A DNA stretch of 64,000 nt. It comes from Ephydatia muelleri (lineage: Eukaryota; Porifera; Demospongiae; Spongillida; Spongillidae). The notes below the pieces were generated by a model, which was not told where the DNA came from, made no database searches, and saw only the letters and a program-made list of their open reading frames with translations. How positions within the stretch are numbered: the first letter of the stretch is position 1; each line of letters begins with the position of its first letter. The position numbers and the translations under genes are program-made. This document shows, piece after piece, positions 37,316 through 46,869 of this stretch. Location: positions 3,391,911 to 3,455,910 of the forward strand of contig JABACO010000018.1 in the NCBI GenBank assembly GCA_013339895.1. The letters run 5' to 3'.

Positions 37316-37440
37316 ATTTGGTCCTACCCTGAAATGGTCCGACGGACCATTTCAGGCTGCCCGAAATAGTCTGGTACGTCTGTTTTGGTCTGGTCGATGG
37401 ACCATTTCAGGCAGCGTGTTTTGGTCGGCTACCCGTATAA
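37315..37440. repeat. Clustered GGTCCGACGGACC palindromes
   Basis: The stretch contains CTGAAATGGTCC-GACGGACCATTTCAG, a perfect palindrome, plus diverged repeats of it. A GGTCCGGCCGGACC relative occurs near 45745-45765, just outside the Ginger1-like element. The two may be terminal sequences of one family; this was not resolved. Confidence 0.4.
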
Positions 37441-37639
37441 ACCTATTCGCATGGCCTTACATGTATATCAGTTCTGGCGGACCAACTTAAACGGATGACA
37501 ACAGAAAGGTGATCTTGTATACAGAGCATTATATTCAGATAGCAGTCACAATGCAATCATACGAACTGTATAACAAGGATTGAGATTATTCAAACTTTCA
37601 TACAAAGCCATGTAGTGCTTCTTAACTTCTCCTTTTCAG

Positions 37640-37875
37640 ACACCTTTACACAATATCTGTGTGGTACCAATCCTTACAGGAGGAGCATTCAATCCAATTG
37701 GAGCTGGTAACTGCGGGCATGAAATATACAAAACACTGATATAAACTCTGTGCGTTTGACTAAACTGACTCCACGTCACATTTTCTTGACAGGAAAGATT
37801 GACATCCTCAAAGCATTTGATTAAGTGCGATCTCATTCTATTTTGGTCAAAAAAGAATTCCCCTGGTTGTCTATT
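37640..37875 (-). pseudogene. Ulp1-protease C-terminal end and PHD-like fragment
   Basis: The minus strand reads RQPGEFFFDQNRMRSHLIKC, the block that normally follows the catalytic DCG of Ulp1-type (C48) proteases in invertebrate transposon proteins, after an excellent acceptor (CTACTCTAATATCTATGAATAG has branch-like and AG features). Further on, near 37700-37640, WIECSSCKDWYHTD resembles the end of a PHD finger. The 42640-43180 Ulp1 fragment on the same strand stops just before this part, so the two may be halves of one gene separated by insertions. Confidence 0.5.
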
Positions 37876-38613
37876 CATAGATATTAGAGTAGAAACACAG
37901 CCAATTAACACGATGTAACACCTGCAGTCCGCATAGTTCTCGTACCCAGGCCATCATCATGGCAAGATGCCAAGTCTTCTTTGACGGTAGGTCTTCAGGT
38001 GGAATAGAGACTGGAAACACGATGACTTTATCTACACTAGTAGCGCTAAGGGGCCATCCTTTGCCTTTTTCTTTGTTCTACAGTCCAGCCTAAACTTGCA
38101 GTGCCCAGTCCGATCATCAGTTCTATAGAGACATGAAACGGCACCTTTTTTTCTCTCCGTAAAGAAGCATATTATTACAAAACCAAAATGCGTTGCTGTA
38201 TAGAATACATGCCCCAACATATGTACTCAATATGGCCCAGAACAGTATCAAAATACGCACGTTACAAGCCACAGATTGACCCCATATCAGAAGCTAGTTA
38301 TTTGGCCCTCACATGTACAACATCTATCTGGGTATAGGGAAAACATATACCACGCTGTGTAGTTTCACGAGAGCTATACGAAATATGCCAATACAATTTA
38401 GACGCATCCGTTTGTATTCAGTACGCCTCAGTTCACTTATATATGTAATTACTACGTTATAGGCATGCACTAGTCTGGGGACCAGACTGATGGTTGTACT
38501 ATCAGTACAGTCTGGGAACTAGTTTTATGAATTTATAATGTGGTTTAGTGGTTCTTTTCAAAATATATTCATTCAGCAAAGTCCCCAGACTTTTTTGTGG
38601 GCCTTATTCAGAG

Positions 38614-39123
38614 ATGATGGTAAACTGCTTCGCGTGTGGGAAGGACATAGGAGTGAGTACTGAAAGACGAAGTTTTTCTGGTGAAAGACCATCAGAGAGT
38701 AAAGTACGTGTACTTCATGCTTGGCGGTCCATGGTACAAGAGGAGTTGTCTCTTAGTGGTCATCGTATTGAGAGCATCGACCATTTATTCCAACCATACA
38801 CCAACAAAATGTGCCGATCATGCTTTGAGAGCTACAAAAGAATTGATGAACTTGATGCAATGCTTCGAAACAATATTAGAACCGTTTTGACATCAACGGA
38901 TTGCAGCTTCTCAGATCGCAGGAACGAGAGTCATCCAGCCATAATTGTGGGCAGTCATTCTACTCCTGTAACGGTAAGACCTTTTATAGGAATTGTAATT
39001 GTTATGCATTGTTTAATGCATATTTTCTAGATACTTGTGGACTATCGTTCTAAACGCAAACGCTACGTTCTGCTTTCTCCGCTAAGACGACAAATGGGAC
39101 TAGCGCTGGCTACAAGGGTTTAA
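38614..39123 (+). CDS. N-terminal zinc-motif protein of the RecQ element (two exons)
   Basis: Exon 1 (38614-38973) encodes MMVNCFACGKDIG, LHAWRSMVQEEL and NKMCRSCFESYKRIDEL; exon 2 (39031-39123) encodes ILVDYRSKRKRYVLLS and ends in TAA. The junction is GTAAGA...TTCTAG with phase kept. Paired CxxC motifs about 70 residues apart resemble the layout of ZAD-type zinc domains. At about 150 codons it is much shorter than a transposase, so the rest was probably lost in the deletion that shortened the element. Confidence 0.5.
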
Positions 39124-39264
39124 TAAATAAGTGCTTGAACAGTGCTGCTTGTTACACCAGCCACTGCCAGTCCTCTTGCTGTAAAGCTCCTTACCTGTAA
39201 AGAATTTACTACAGATGAACTGTATGCAGAGCTAGTGTAGTGGCTTATTGTTTATTGCCACATT

Positions 39265-39515
39265 TGTAGTACCTGGTCTTCAATAATAGCCGTTAGAGGG
39301 CTAACGACAATCACAATAGACTGCGGATCTCCTTGTGGTATTCCCAGCAGATGTTCAAATACAATCGGGAGGCACGCGTAACATAAACTTTTTCCATATC
39401 CCGTTGGAAGGACTGCAAAAACATCATTGCCAGTGATGAAAGCCAGAATGATTTCTAATTGATGGCTCTTTAAGTCAGCAAACCCAAGTTTGGCAGCAGC
39501 GATACGAATAGTGTG
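39265..39515 (-). pseudogene. RecQ-family helicase fragment inside the inverted-repeat element
   Basis: The minus strand reads TIRIAAAKLGFADLKSHQLE, IILAFITGNDVFAVLPTGYG with KSLCYACLPIVFEHLL, and QSIVIVVSPLTAIIEDQV. These are the Q-motif region, Walker A (GxGKS-type, here GYGKS) and motif Ia of RecQ helicases, in one open frame. The DEVH box and later motifs are absent, so only the first quarter of the helicase core is present. Confidence 0.8.
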
Positions 39516-39696
39516 TCCATTACAGGAACTAGAGGGTTACAAGTAATTTTATTCATAGGGATGTAGGTTAACAAAATGATATTCATGTATGAAGGTAGGG
39601 CATAAATGAGTTCATGCTGACTGCAGAACGGGAACAACTTTGATGCGCGGTTGTTCCCAGACTGATAGTACAACCATCAGTCTGGTCCCCAGACTA

Positions 39697-40043
39697 ATAC
39701 ACTTTTCTGTCGTTTGAGGAACGAATTAGACAGAAAATATGCTCCTATACGAATGCAGTTTGAGTGTAGCCAACAGTGTTGGGGTCTAGCTGCTGTTAGG
39801 TGCTAATATGTGCAGGTATGCTGATGCAATGTCTGTGGAGGTCTTGTGTTGATGGGTGTTGATATGCTGGTATGCTGATGCAAGGTCAAGAGGTGGTAGA
39901 GGCCTCGTGGCAAGCTGTTGATGAGTGTTGGATTTGCGTGCGCATAGTGGCCATGTGGTCTGGTTGTATAAGAGATGGTCTTTGTGTGCATGTAAGCATT
40001 CTAGGCGTCGTGTGCACGGTTACTGTTGTGGCAACTCACCCGC
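39697..40043 (+). repeat. Split repeat A1
   Basis: It is 347 bp, beginning ATACACTTTTCTGTCGTTTG and ending GGCAACTCACCCGC. It matches A2. Confidence 0.88.
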
Positions 40044-40045
40044 AA

Positions 40046-40760
40046 ATGGCTACTCAGACAGCTGGCGACAGCGAAGGCGAAGACTTGCGACAGGAGCGGT
40101 CGCTTGATACGGGGCTGAGTGGCGAGCAGATTGCGCTGTTAATGGCGGAAGGCGGTTGTCGAGCGGCAAAACGAGATGGCGAAAATGATTGTAAAGAGAA
40201 CACGCGAACGCCAGCATTCTTTCCTTCGTCCAGGTAATCAGTCCCAGTACGATTTCACAGACGCTGTTCTAGGGCAGGTTCAGGATGCACTGCGCGATCT
40301 GGAATACGGGAGTACGGAAGAGACGAGAGAAGCAGCCGTCCATTCGCTCCAGAAAGCCGCTGAGATGTTGGAGCGAAGAATGAAACTGATAAAGATGGCT
40401 GATCGTTCCGAATACGGCTGGGCGGTGGTCGCGGAGTACGAGTCTGATGAGTTGGCAGTGGATTCCGATGACGAGAAAAGAATAAGCAGGGCGGAGAAGG
40501 AAGCGGAAAAGAAGTGGTTAAGGAAAAGGAAGAGGCAGATTGATGACCGGGTGGACGGCGCACGAGGAGTAACCGGAGCTACTCAACTCCGTGCTACGTC
40601 CAACGTTGGTGCTACGCCCAGAGCAGGTCCGTGCTTCGGATGTGGTGAGTGGGGCCACCTGAAGCGCTCTTGTCCCCGATCGGTTCGCGGTGCTGTCCTC
40701 CCAGCGCCTGTACACATACCCCCCACAATGGCTGTAGATCCCCGCCCATCACTTGCCTAA
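40046..40760 (+). pseudogene. Gag-like ORF1 of the split-repeat retroelement
   Basis: The coding region just after A1 includes an acidic leader, a helical segment with LQKAAEMLERRMKLIKMADR, the block YESDELAVDSDDEKRISRAE followed by a KRKRQ basic run, and a CCHC knuckle, CFGCGEWGHLKRSC. This layout recalls gag-like ORF1 proteins of DIRS/Ngaro elements. GC content is higher than in the neighbourhood. It is not accompanied by a pol region. Confidence 0.65.
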
Positions 40761-41324
40761 TGTATGTATTGTTTGCATTGGTGGATCACCGTGGAAGTAT
40801 CGGGTCTAATTATTGTTCGATAAAAGTTTTGAATCGCAAGCCATGCATATTTAAATTAAAATCGAGATAGAAGACGTCAAGTGCCTAAAAACCATGATAG
40901 TTCTAGCTCGATCTCCTAAATCATAAGGTTGGGGCCGTGGGGGCCTGCGCGTGCCCAGATTGGTAGGGAAAATTATTATTATTTTGCTGGTTTGCATTGG
41001 ACTGATGTGCACGTGTATTGAAATCGGATTGTACAAATGGCATATACGGGATTAGCTTTAGTGTGTATGGAATGTAGCTTTTATAGCCTGTATAGACATT
41101 ATAGCTTGGCTTTTGGCTTGCAAGATGGTTTGCTTGGGGCTGTCAGAAAATTTGTATATATGTGTGTGAAATTGTTGTTTACTGGTGTTGTATGGAAGAA
41201 AACATGTGTATGGTGATGTTCACTGCTGGAAATGTTTTAAACGGTAGTAGCCTGTGTACGATGGTGGCTAGATGCCTAAGCCTGGATTTGGTTTGAGTGA
41301 GAGCAGTGGCTGTGATTTTTGTTC

Positions 41325-41460
41325 TAATTCAGAGAGCCATAGTGGCCTGGTGTGGGGCCATAGTGGCCTGGTGTGGGGCCATAGTGGCCTGGTGTGAGGC
41401 CATAGTGGCCAGTTGTGGGGCCATAGTGGCCTGGTGTGGGGCCATAGTGGCCGGGTTTTG
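41325..41460. repeat. Short tandem array of a 24-bp unit
   Basis: About five to six copies of GGCCATAGTGGCCTGGTGTG-type units lie in tandem in the interior of the split-repeat element. The unit contains the palindrome GGCC...GGCC. Confidence 0.8.
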
Positions 41461-41592
41461 GTGGGTGCGGGCAAATGTTATGTGCAGGGCTGGTGATATT
41501 GGCCGGAATGTTTGGGTGGTGCTATAGCGGCTTTGGATGGTGTAAGTAGCAACGATTGTGTGCTTGTGCCTTCTCACTCCCTTCTTTGTTAC

Positions 41593-41681
41593 TCTAGTTG
41601 GTAATGACAGTGACGTGCACAGCAGATGCAGCACCAATTATATGTCAAAGTGGGTTGGGTGAAGCGAGCATGATATAGGAG
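41593..41681 (+). repeat. Split repeat B1
   Basis: It is 89 bp, beginning TCTAGTTGGTAATGACAGTG and ending GATATAGGAG. It abuts A2 directly. Confidence 0.88.
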
Positions 41682-42028
41682 ATACACTTTTCTGTCGTTT
41701 GAGGAACGAATTAGACAGAAAATATGCTCCTATACGAATGCAGTTTGAGTGTAGCCAACAGTGTTGGGGTCTAGCTGCTGTTAGGTGCTAATATGTGCAG
41801 GTATGCTGATGCAATGTCTGTGGAGGTCTTGTGTTGATGGGTGTTGATATGCTGGTATGCTGATGCAAGGTCAAGAGGTGGTAGAGGCCTCGTGGCAAGC
41901 TGTTGATGAGTGTTGGATTTGCGTGCGCATAGTGGCCATGTGGTCTGGTTGTATAAGAGATGGTCTTTGTGTGCATGTAAGCATTCTAGGCGTCGTGTGC
42001 ACGGTTACTGTTGTGGCAACTCACCCGC
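41682..42028 (+). repeat. Split repeat A2
   Basis: It is 347 bp and matches A1. It is followed by a C-tract (42031-42057) and about 345 bp of unassigned sequence before B2. Confidence 0.88.
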
Positions 42029-42402
42029 CTCCCCCCCCCCCCCCCCCCCCCCCCCCCTCCAAAGCCGACAATGGTAGCGGCGTGATGTCTTAACACACAC
42101 AGGCTCCAAGTCAGAGAGGTACGAGAATGTGGCAGCCAGGTACTGAGAGATGAGGCAGAACAGCCACATGCAAGGAATCAAGTGCTCCTGTTGCAAAATG
42201 CACTAATGTGTTCTATTATGCTGTTTTTTGGGCAGAGCAGTGTTAACATGGTTTTTTCCTCACTATGTGAGGTTTTTTCCCTTGAGGTGGTGTGGGTCCA
42301 TCACCTCAAAATCAGGTCAAAATTAGCTATAGGTAGCTGGCCCCTGCTCTGTGTAGGTTGAACTATGTGTATGATGACAGTGGTATGTGACAAGTTGTAA
42401 AT

Positions 42403-42491
42403 TCTAGTTGGTAATGACAGTGACGTGCACAGCAGATGCAGCACCAATTATATGTCAAAGTGGGTTGGGTGAAGCGAGCATGATATAGGAG
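42403..42491 (+). repeat. Split repeat B2
   Basis: It is 89 bp and matches B1. It ends exactly where the second GGCATGC-type flank begins. Confidence 0.88.
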
Positions 42492-42639
42492 GGCATGCGC
42501 CACTTTTAAAACTTACATCGCCGTGATCAGCGTTCGCAGCTCTATCGGAATCCACACACAAATGTTCTCTTTCTCTTAAAACTCTTGTCGTCGTTTTGGG
42601 GGAGTAGCATATAACAACTATGCGGACTGCGCGCCTAAA

Positions 42640-43180
42640 AATCTATGGTAGATATTGCTCACGTGATTTGTTTCCTATATACTAAACATGCCACAGTCTG
42701 CTGCCCCAGACTGAACCTGAACATTCTGATAACAAATTTTATGTGTGGGAGATTTGTGCACACTAAACATGCAATTTGCATTTTAAGTGCAGAGGATGAG
42801 GATGTATATTTGCTATCAAACAAATGAACCTCTCCTTCAGGGACTCCAACAGTAGATACAACAGTCCAATGGTCAATTCCATTGAAGAGTATCTGGACAA
42901 ATCCAGTGGTTTCTGCAGTAAAGTTCATAACCAAACCACACGCGTCATCTTGAAATCCTGATATTGTTTTGCAATTGTTTTCAAATTATAACAAAGTTTG
43001 GGCAGCGTTGACAATATCATCAGTAACCCACTTATCGTTGGACAATATTATGGTCAGCTCTGGACAATTTCAGCAGGGGTATCCAAGGCTCAGACACTTC
43101 AACTTTGGATTTCAAGCAGTATGCATCTACATCTATTGGATGTGGATTGCAAGGTACTGATTTATATGATTATCCTGCCT
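42640..43180 (-). pseudogene. Ulp1-like (C48) protease fragment
   Basis: On the minus strand, LTIILSNDKWVTDDIVNAAQ comes near 43050. It is followed by VQILFNGIDHWTVVST with the catalytic-type HW, EVHLFDS with the aspartate, and near 42690 an ADCGMFS cysteine box in a different frame. These match the H/D/C layout of Ulp1 proteases. The gene appears to continue at 37875-37640. Confidence 0.65.
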
Positions 43181-43604
43181 ATTTGCAAATGCAATCTTTC
43201 TAACTAATTCCTGACTTTATTTTACAAAATCTGCTGCTTGATTCCCATCAGTAATGCAAACAATTGATATTTTAAGAGACAGATTTTCTGACAGCTTATT
43301 TGTACCTACTTGTGTGTTTAGAAATTTTGAGGAATGTAGCTGCTCTTGCTGGCCCGAGCTAAATGACAATTTTCTCTTTGCAAATCTACTTCTTTCTGAC
43401 AGTACTGGTGAGAATATTTCAGCATTGATAGGACAGAATTTGGGAAAAAACCACCTTGATATATAAACGTACTGCAGTCAAAATTTTCTTCTTCATTATA
43501 GGTACCGAGGTCTTCACAATATGCAACATTGAATTGAGAATGGTTATCAGTTATTGATGAATATTGTGATTCCTTAAAATGTGACTGCTGAGGATTTTGT
43601 AATA

Positions 43605-43800
43605 TTGCTGTGATGATGACTGGTGTGATGATTGCTGTGATGATGACTGGTGTGATTATTGCTGTGATGATGACTGGTGTGATGATTGCTGTGATGATGA
43701 CTGGTGTGATGATTGCTCTGATGATGACTGGTGTGGTGATTTCTGTGATGATGACTGGTGTGGTGATTTCTGTGATGATGACTGGTGTGATGTTTGCTGA
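43605..43800 (-). repeat. 27-bp tandem repeat coding for a Q/S/H-rich linker
   Basis: About seven copies of a 27-bp unit (GATGATGACTGGTGTGATGA...) follow one another. On the minus strand the array reads as SSSQQSSHQ, HHSNHHTSH or ITAIITPVI depending on frame, and all three frames stay open. It joins the integrase to the Ulp1 part of the Ginger1-like element and continues as less regular Q/S-rich sequence to 44070. Confidence 0.8.
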
Positions 43801-44169
43801 CAAAGTAATTTCTCTGTGAATGTGACTGCTGTAAAGGTGATTTCTGTGATGGTGGTGATGATTGCTGTGCTGAATGATGTGATGATGTCTGTGAAGGTAA
43901 ATGCTGTTGTAAGGGTGATTTCTGTGATGGTGATGACTGCTGCACTGATTGAATTGACGTGGTGATTGCTGTGAAGGTAATGGTGATTTCTTTGAAGGTG
44001 ATTGTGATTGCTGCGATTGTGACTGGTGAACTGATGAATTCTGTGAGGGTGATTGCTGAGACACACATTGTCTCGATGGTGAAGCTGAAATTGACTGGCA
44101 GAGTACGATAAACTTTCAAATAGGCTCCATTCACTCGATTAACAATGGGAGGGATTTTCGAGAGACTGT

Positions 44170-44776
44170 AGAGAGTAGAAACCCTTACTTAATTTTGAAG
44201 TGATAATGTAAGGTCCAATCCATTTTTCATCAAGTTACCACCCTTTCTTTTCTTCCAACGGAAATCCTTCATCAAAACCTCCACTCCCTTCTCAAGCACT
44301 TTGCTTTTAGAATGCTTCTTGTCATACTGATACTTTTGCTTGGCCTGAAAATAGAGTGTCATTTATAAATATGAGTTCATGATTTTTATTAACGTGTGCA
44401 GCCATAATATTAGCTTTAACTTCTTTTAAGAGATTCTGTCGCGTGCTCAACAAAAGTTCCATACATATGTTTGGATTTCCAAGATCAGCACTTCTAAATA
44501 AATAAGAAAGGATGAAGTTACATGTACAGAGAATTATGCTAAAACTCACTGTTTGGTGGCTGCTGAACTGCGCAACTCAACCTCTACTGAGCTTTCCTTC
44601 CAAACATAATTTCAAATGGAGTGTCGTGGGTTGATTCATGGCATGATGTATTATAAGCAAATACAGCTGCATCAATAAACTCATCCCAAATGTGTTTATG
44701 ATCCTTAGCTGCTTTGACAAGCATTGACTGTAGCGTCTGATTAAACCTTTCATCCAGTCCATTTGACTGCATAAAA
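44170..44776 (-). pseudogene. Integrase C-terminal part with GPY/F motif
   Basis: The exon near 44586-44773 reads SNGLDERFNQTLQSMLVKAA, HIWDEFIDAAVFAYNTSCHE and FEIMFGRKAQ. The next near 44400-44490 reads LGNPNICMEL and LLKEVKANI. Then a block near 44345-44170 has KQKYQYDKKHSKSKVLEKG and the WIGPYIITS motif. This is typical of chromovirus-like and Ginger1 integrases. Frames differ between blocks. Confidence 0.65.
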
Positions 44777-44827
44777 GGAAAAATTGTAGTGAATGAAACT
44801 CACAATGCTGTACATGTGCATGCATAC

Positions 44828-45512
44828 CTGAGGATGATATGGGTAATGAAGTTCTGCTTGATGTTCAATCTCTTACCCATCTCCACATTTAGCTGGTTCT
44901 TAAATTCAGTTCCATTATCAGTTGTCAGAATCTCAGGCAGGCCCATTCTCATAAATATCTGTTTGAATACAAAATAATGCATTACTGGAATATGTGTACA
45001 CAAACTAATAATTACCTTATACAGTGCTTTGCTCACTTCACACGCTTCTTTTTTTGGAATAGGTATTGCCTCCACCCACTTTGAAAAATAGTCACTCAAA
45101 GTTAGAACCTATTAAAGTTTAAAGAATGTCTCAAATTGATTAGCACAAAAGCAAATAAATATTGTACCGATTTCCCAATGAAGAAGTTGGTGACAAAGGG
45201 CCAATCAAATCAATAGCAACATGAACCCATGTAGAATGCACAGGAACAGGATGCAGCTCAGTGCAATGCTCAGATACTTTTTGACCATTTCAAGTATCAC
45301 ACCCTGACACCTGCAAGAAATGATTCTAAATATACTGCATGCACTGATGCATGGTCAATTGTGCATAATCTGCTACGTACGTAGACAGCTACTTCTTTAT
45401 TCAATCCCTTCCATGAAAACCGTTCCCTGATTCTAGTGATTGTTCTTTTCACGCCAAGATGGCAAGAAGTAGGATCTGAATGGCAGGCTTCCACAATTCT
45501 TTTTTTTTCTTT
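44828..45512 (-). pseudogene. Integrase core of the Ginger1-like element (first four exons)
   Basis: Exons at 45381-45512 (zinc finger; RIVEACHSD, LGVKRTITRIRERFSWKG), 45168-45310 (IDLIGP), 45016-45108 (LTLSDYFSKWVEAIPIPKKE) and 44828-44958 (IFMRMGLPEILTTDNGTEFK) are separated by introns of about 55-70 bp. The splice sites are GT-AG. The coding sequence is damaged in more than one place. Confidence 0.72.
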
Positions 45513-45745
45513 CTAACATCCTGCAAATAAGGCGTTAAAATAGCATAAGTCACGGTTGCCAATGCCAATTGAGAATCAACATGCAGCTCTGTCCTTAAAT
45601 CCAACTTTCCTGTTGTTCTGAATATGTAAGCTTGCTCTAGTAAGTCGTCTTCATCGGAGTCGTGAGTGCTGAATGTAACACGTGTTGAAGCCGGACCAAA
45701 AAATGACGTATGAGACCGAAACGCGCGCCTTAATCTGCGGACCAA

Positions 45746-46500
45746 TTTAGGCGGCTAATTTCGGTCCGGCCGGACCAATAATTGACGCGGACCGAACAAT
45801 ATGGCAATGGTCCGATTCCGCGACCAGATAACGATCCAATTCCGCTACCGTACAACAGAGTAATTCTGCGATCGAACAGTATTGGACAGAACAATGGGCC
45901 GTTTCTGGACCGACCAGTCAAACGTACTATTATGGTATACCTTGCATGACGTCATAAGCAGTATATAATAGACAAGGCGTGGTAATTGGTTCATAGAGAG
46001 ACGATCCTGTACTAGCAGTCGATCGTAACGATACGTATACAAGCACAGGACGAGGTTATACTGCAGATTAGATACCTCCATCACACTTTACTTAATTGTT
46101 CACCACCAATTGATTCTGTCATACACCCTTCAACAATTGAAATATAATCAACTGGACGTGGACTGAACGATTAGATATGCCATGGCATCGATTCTGGATG
46201 AAAATGGTCTGAAATCTTGTTCTGTAGTGTGGTGACTTGGAACTTAAAACAGCTAAGCACACTAATCATTTAGTGGGAAATGTAGCTACATGTAATACAC
46301 TGTATATAACATACCTGTCTCCAAATTGTCTTCAAAATCAATGGTATATTGAAGAGCTATTCCTATTTATGTGTTGTCTTTGATTTAGGGGGAGTTAAAC
46401 CTAAAGTTTATCTTCTATACACTAAGGCAATTGCAGCCGTCCCTTCCAGTGTATTATTGATGAGATGCTATGGTTGCCAGGGTTTATACCACCTCAAAGG
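45746..46500. other. No gene recognised; GGTCCG-rich repeats then AT-rich sequence
   Basis: 45746-45920 repeats GGTCCG/CGGACC-type and GATCCAATTCCG/GATTCCGCGACC-type short motifs, perhaps terminal sequence of the Ginger1-like element or another MITE. The rest to 46500 shows no supportable coding region. Confidence 0.4.
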
Positions 46501-46869
46501 GTATGTATAATAACTGATAATGTATTGTACCATAAACTATCTACTATTCAATTCAATCAAAAAGATATACTTAGCTGTTCCACACATTGCGAACATTCTT
46601 ACACATTTCCCTGTTAAACCCAAGGGTTGCATAAAGTATGTCAGCTACAGTAAAGATAGACGTTACTGGATTGATCTTATTAGGGAGGTGTTCCATGCAT
46701 TATGGTGGAAGAATAATGAGAGATACCATGTGTGTCACCTGTTGGAAATGTGTTTGTGAAAGATTTTGTAGAGTTTGTGGTAACTGGGAAGTAAGTCACA
46801 GGTCGTGTTCATGACTTCTTTTGTTTTGAAGAGAAAGTGGGTGTTTTGGTTAATATAGTGGTGTTTGAG

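Larger units (their letters stand above)
38471..39696. mobile_element. RecQ-helicase-bearing inverted-repeat element, internally deleted
   Basis: The terminal inverted repeats are about 48 bp and start TAGTCTGGGGACCAGACTGA (38471), with the complement ending CCCAGACTA at 39696. Each end carries its own small palindrome (GTCTGGGGACCAGAC). GGCATGCAC precedes the left end (38462-38470), and GGCATGCGC is found at 42492-42500, directly after the retroelement that abuts the right end. That gives a 9-bp duplication with one mismatch. The interior has a + strand two-exon zinc-motif gene start and a minus-strand RecQ fragment that converge on each other. The superfamily is not assigned. Confidence 0.7.
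39697..42491 (+). mobile_element. Split-direct-repeat (Ngaro/DIRS-type) retroelement, non-autonomous
   Basis: The layout is A1 (39697-40043), interior with a gag-like frame, B1 (41593-41681), A2 (41682-42028), then B2 (42403-42491). A1 and A2 are both 347 bp and look identical; B1 and B2 are both 89 bp. A1...B1-A2...B2 is the split direct repeat order known for Ngaro-like tyrosine-recombinase retroelements. No target duplication is seen, as expected for that group. Reverse transcriptase, RNase H and recombinase are missing, so this is an incomplete fossil, but a recent one because its repeats match. It sits exactly at the right end of the RecQ element. Confidence 0.78.
42640..45745 (-). mobile_element. 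Ginger1-like DNA transposon: integrase, Q/H-rich linker, Ulp1 protease
   Basis: In minus-strand order: a short N-terminal part; an H2C2 zinc finger (CHSDPTSCHLGVKRT...); the integrase core with conserved acidic residues (VHVAIDLIGPL, LTTDNGTEFKNQ, NGLDERFNQTL); a GPY/F block (KWIGPYIITSKLSKGFYSLQ); a long Q/S/H-rich repeat linker; and a Ulp1-like protease. The integrase is split by short GT-AG introns, which is unlike LTR retroelements. A Gypsy-like integrase followed by Ulp1 is the reported architecture of Ginger1 cut-and-paste transposons. It is broken, and the last part is interrupted by other elements. Terminal repeats were not firmly identified. Confidence 0.68.

Noticed and set aside
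39803-39991. Identical short open frames on both strands at 39.8-40.2 kb and 41.8-42.1 kb
   Set aside because: They lie within the A1 and A2 split repeats and are duplicated with them, with no domain.
43605-43800. CRISPR-like regular repeats
   Set aside because: Units are contiguous without unique spacers and code for a low-complexity linker in an animal transposon.
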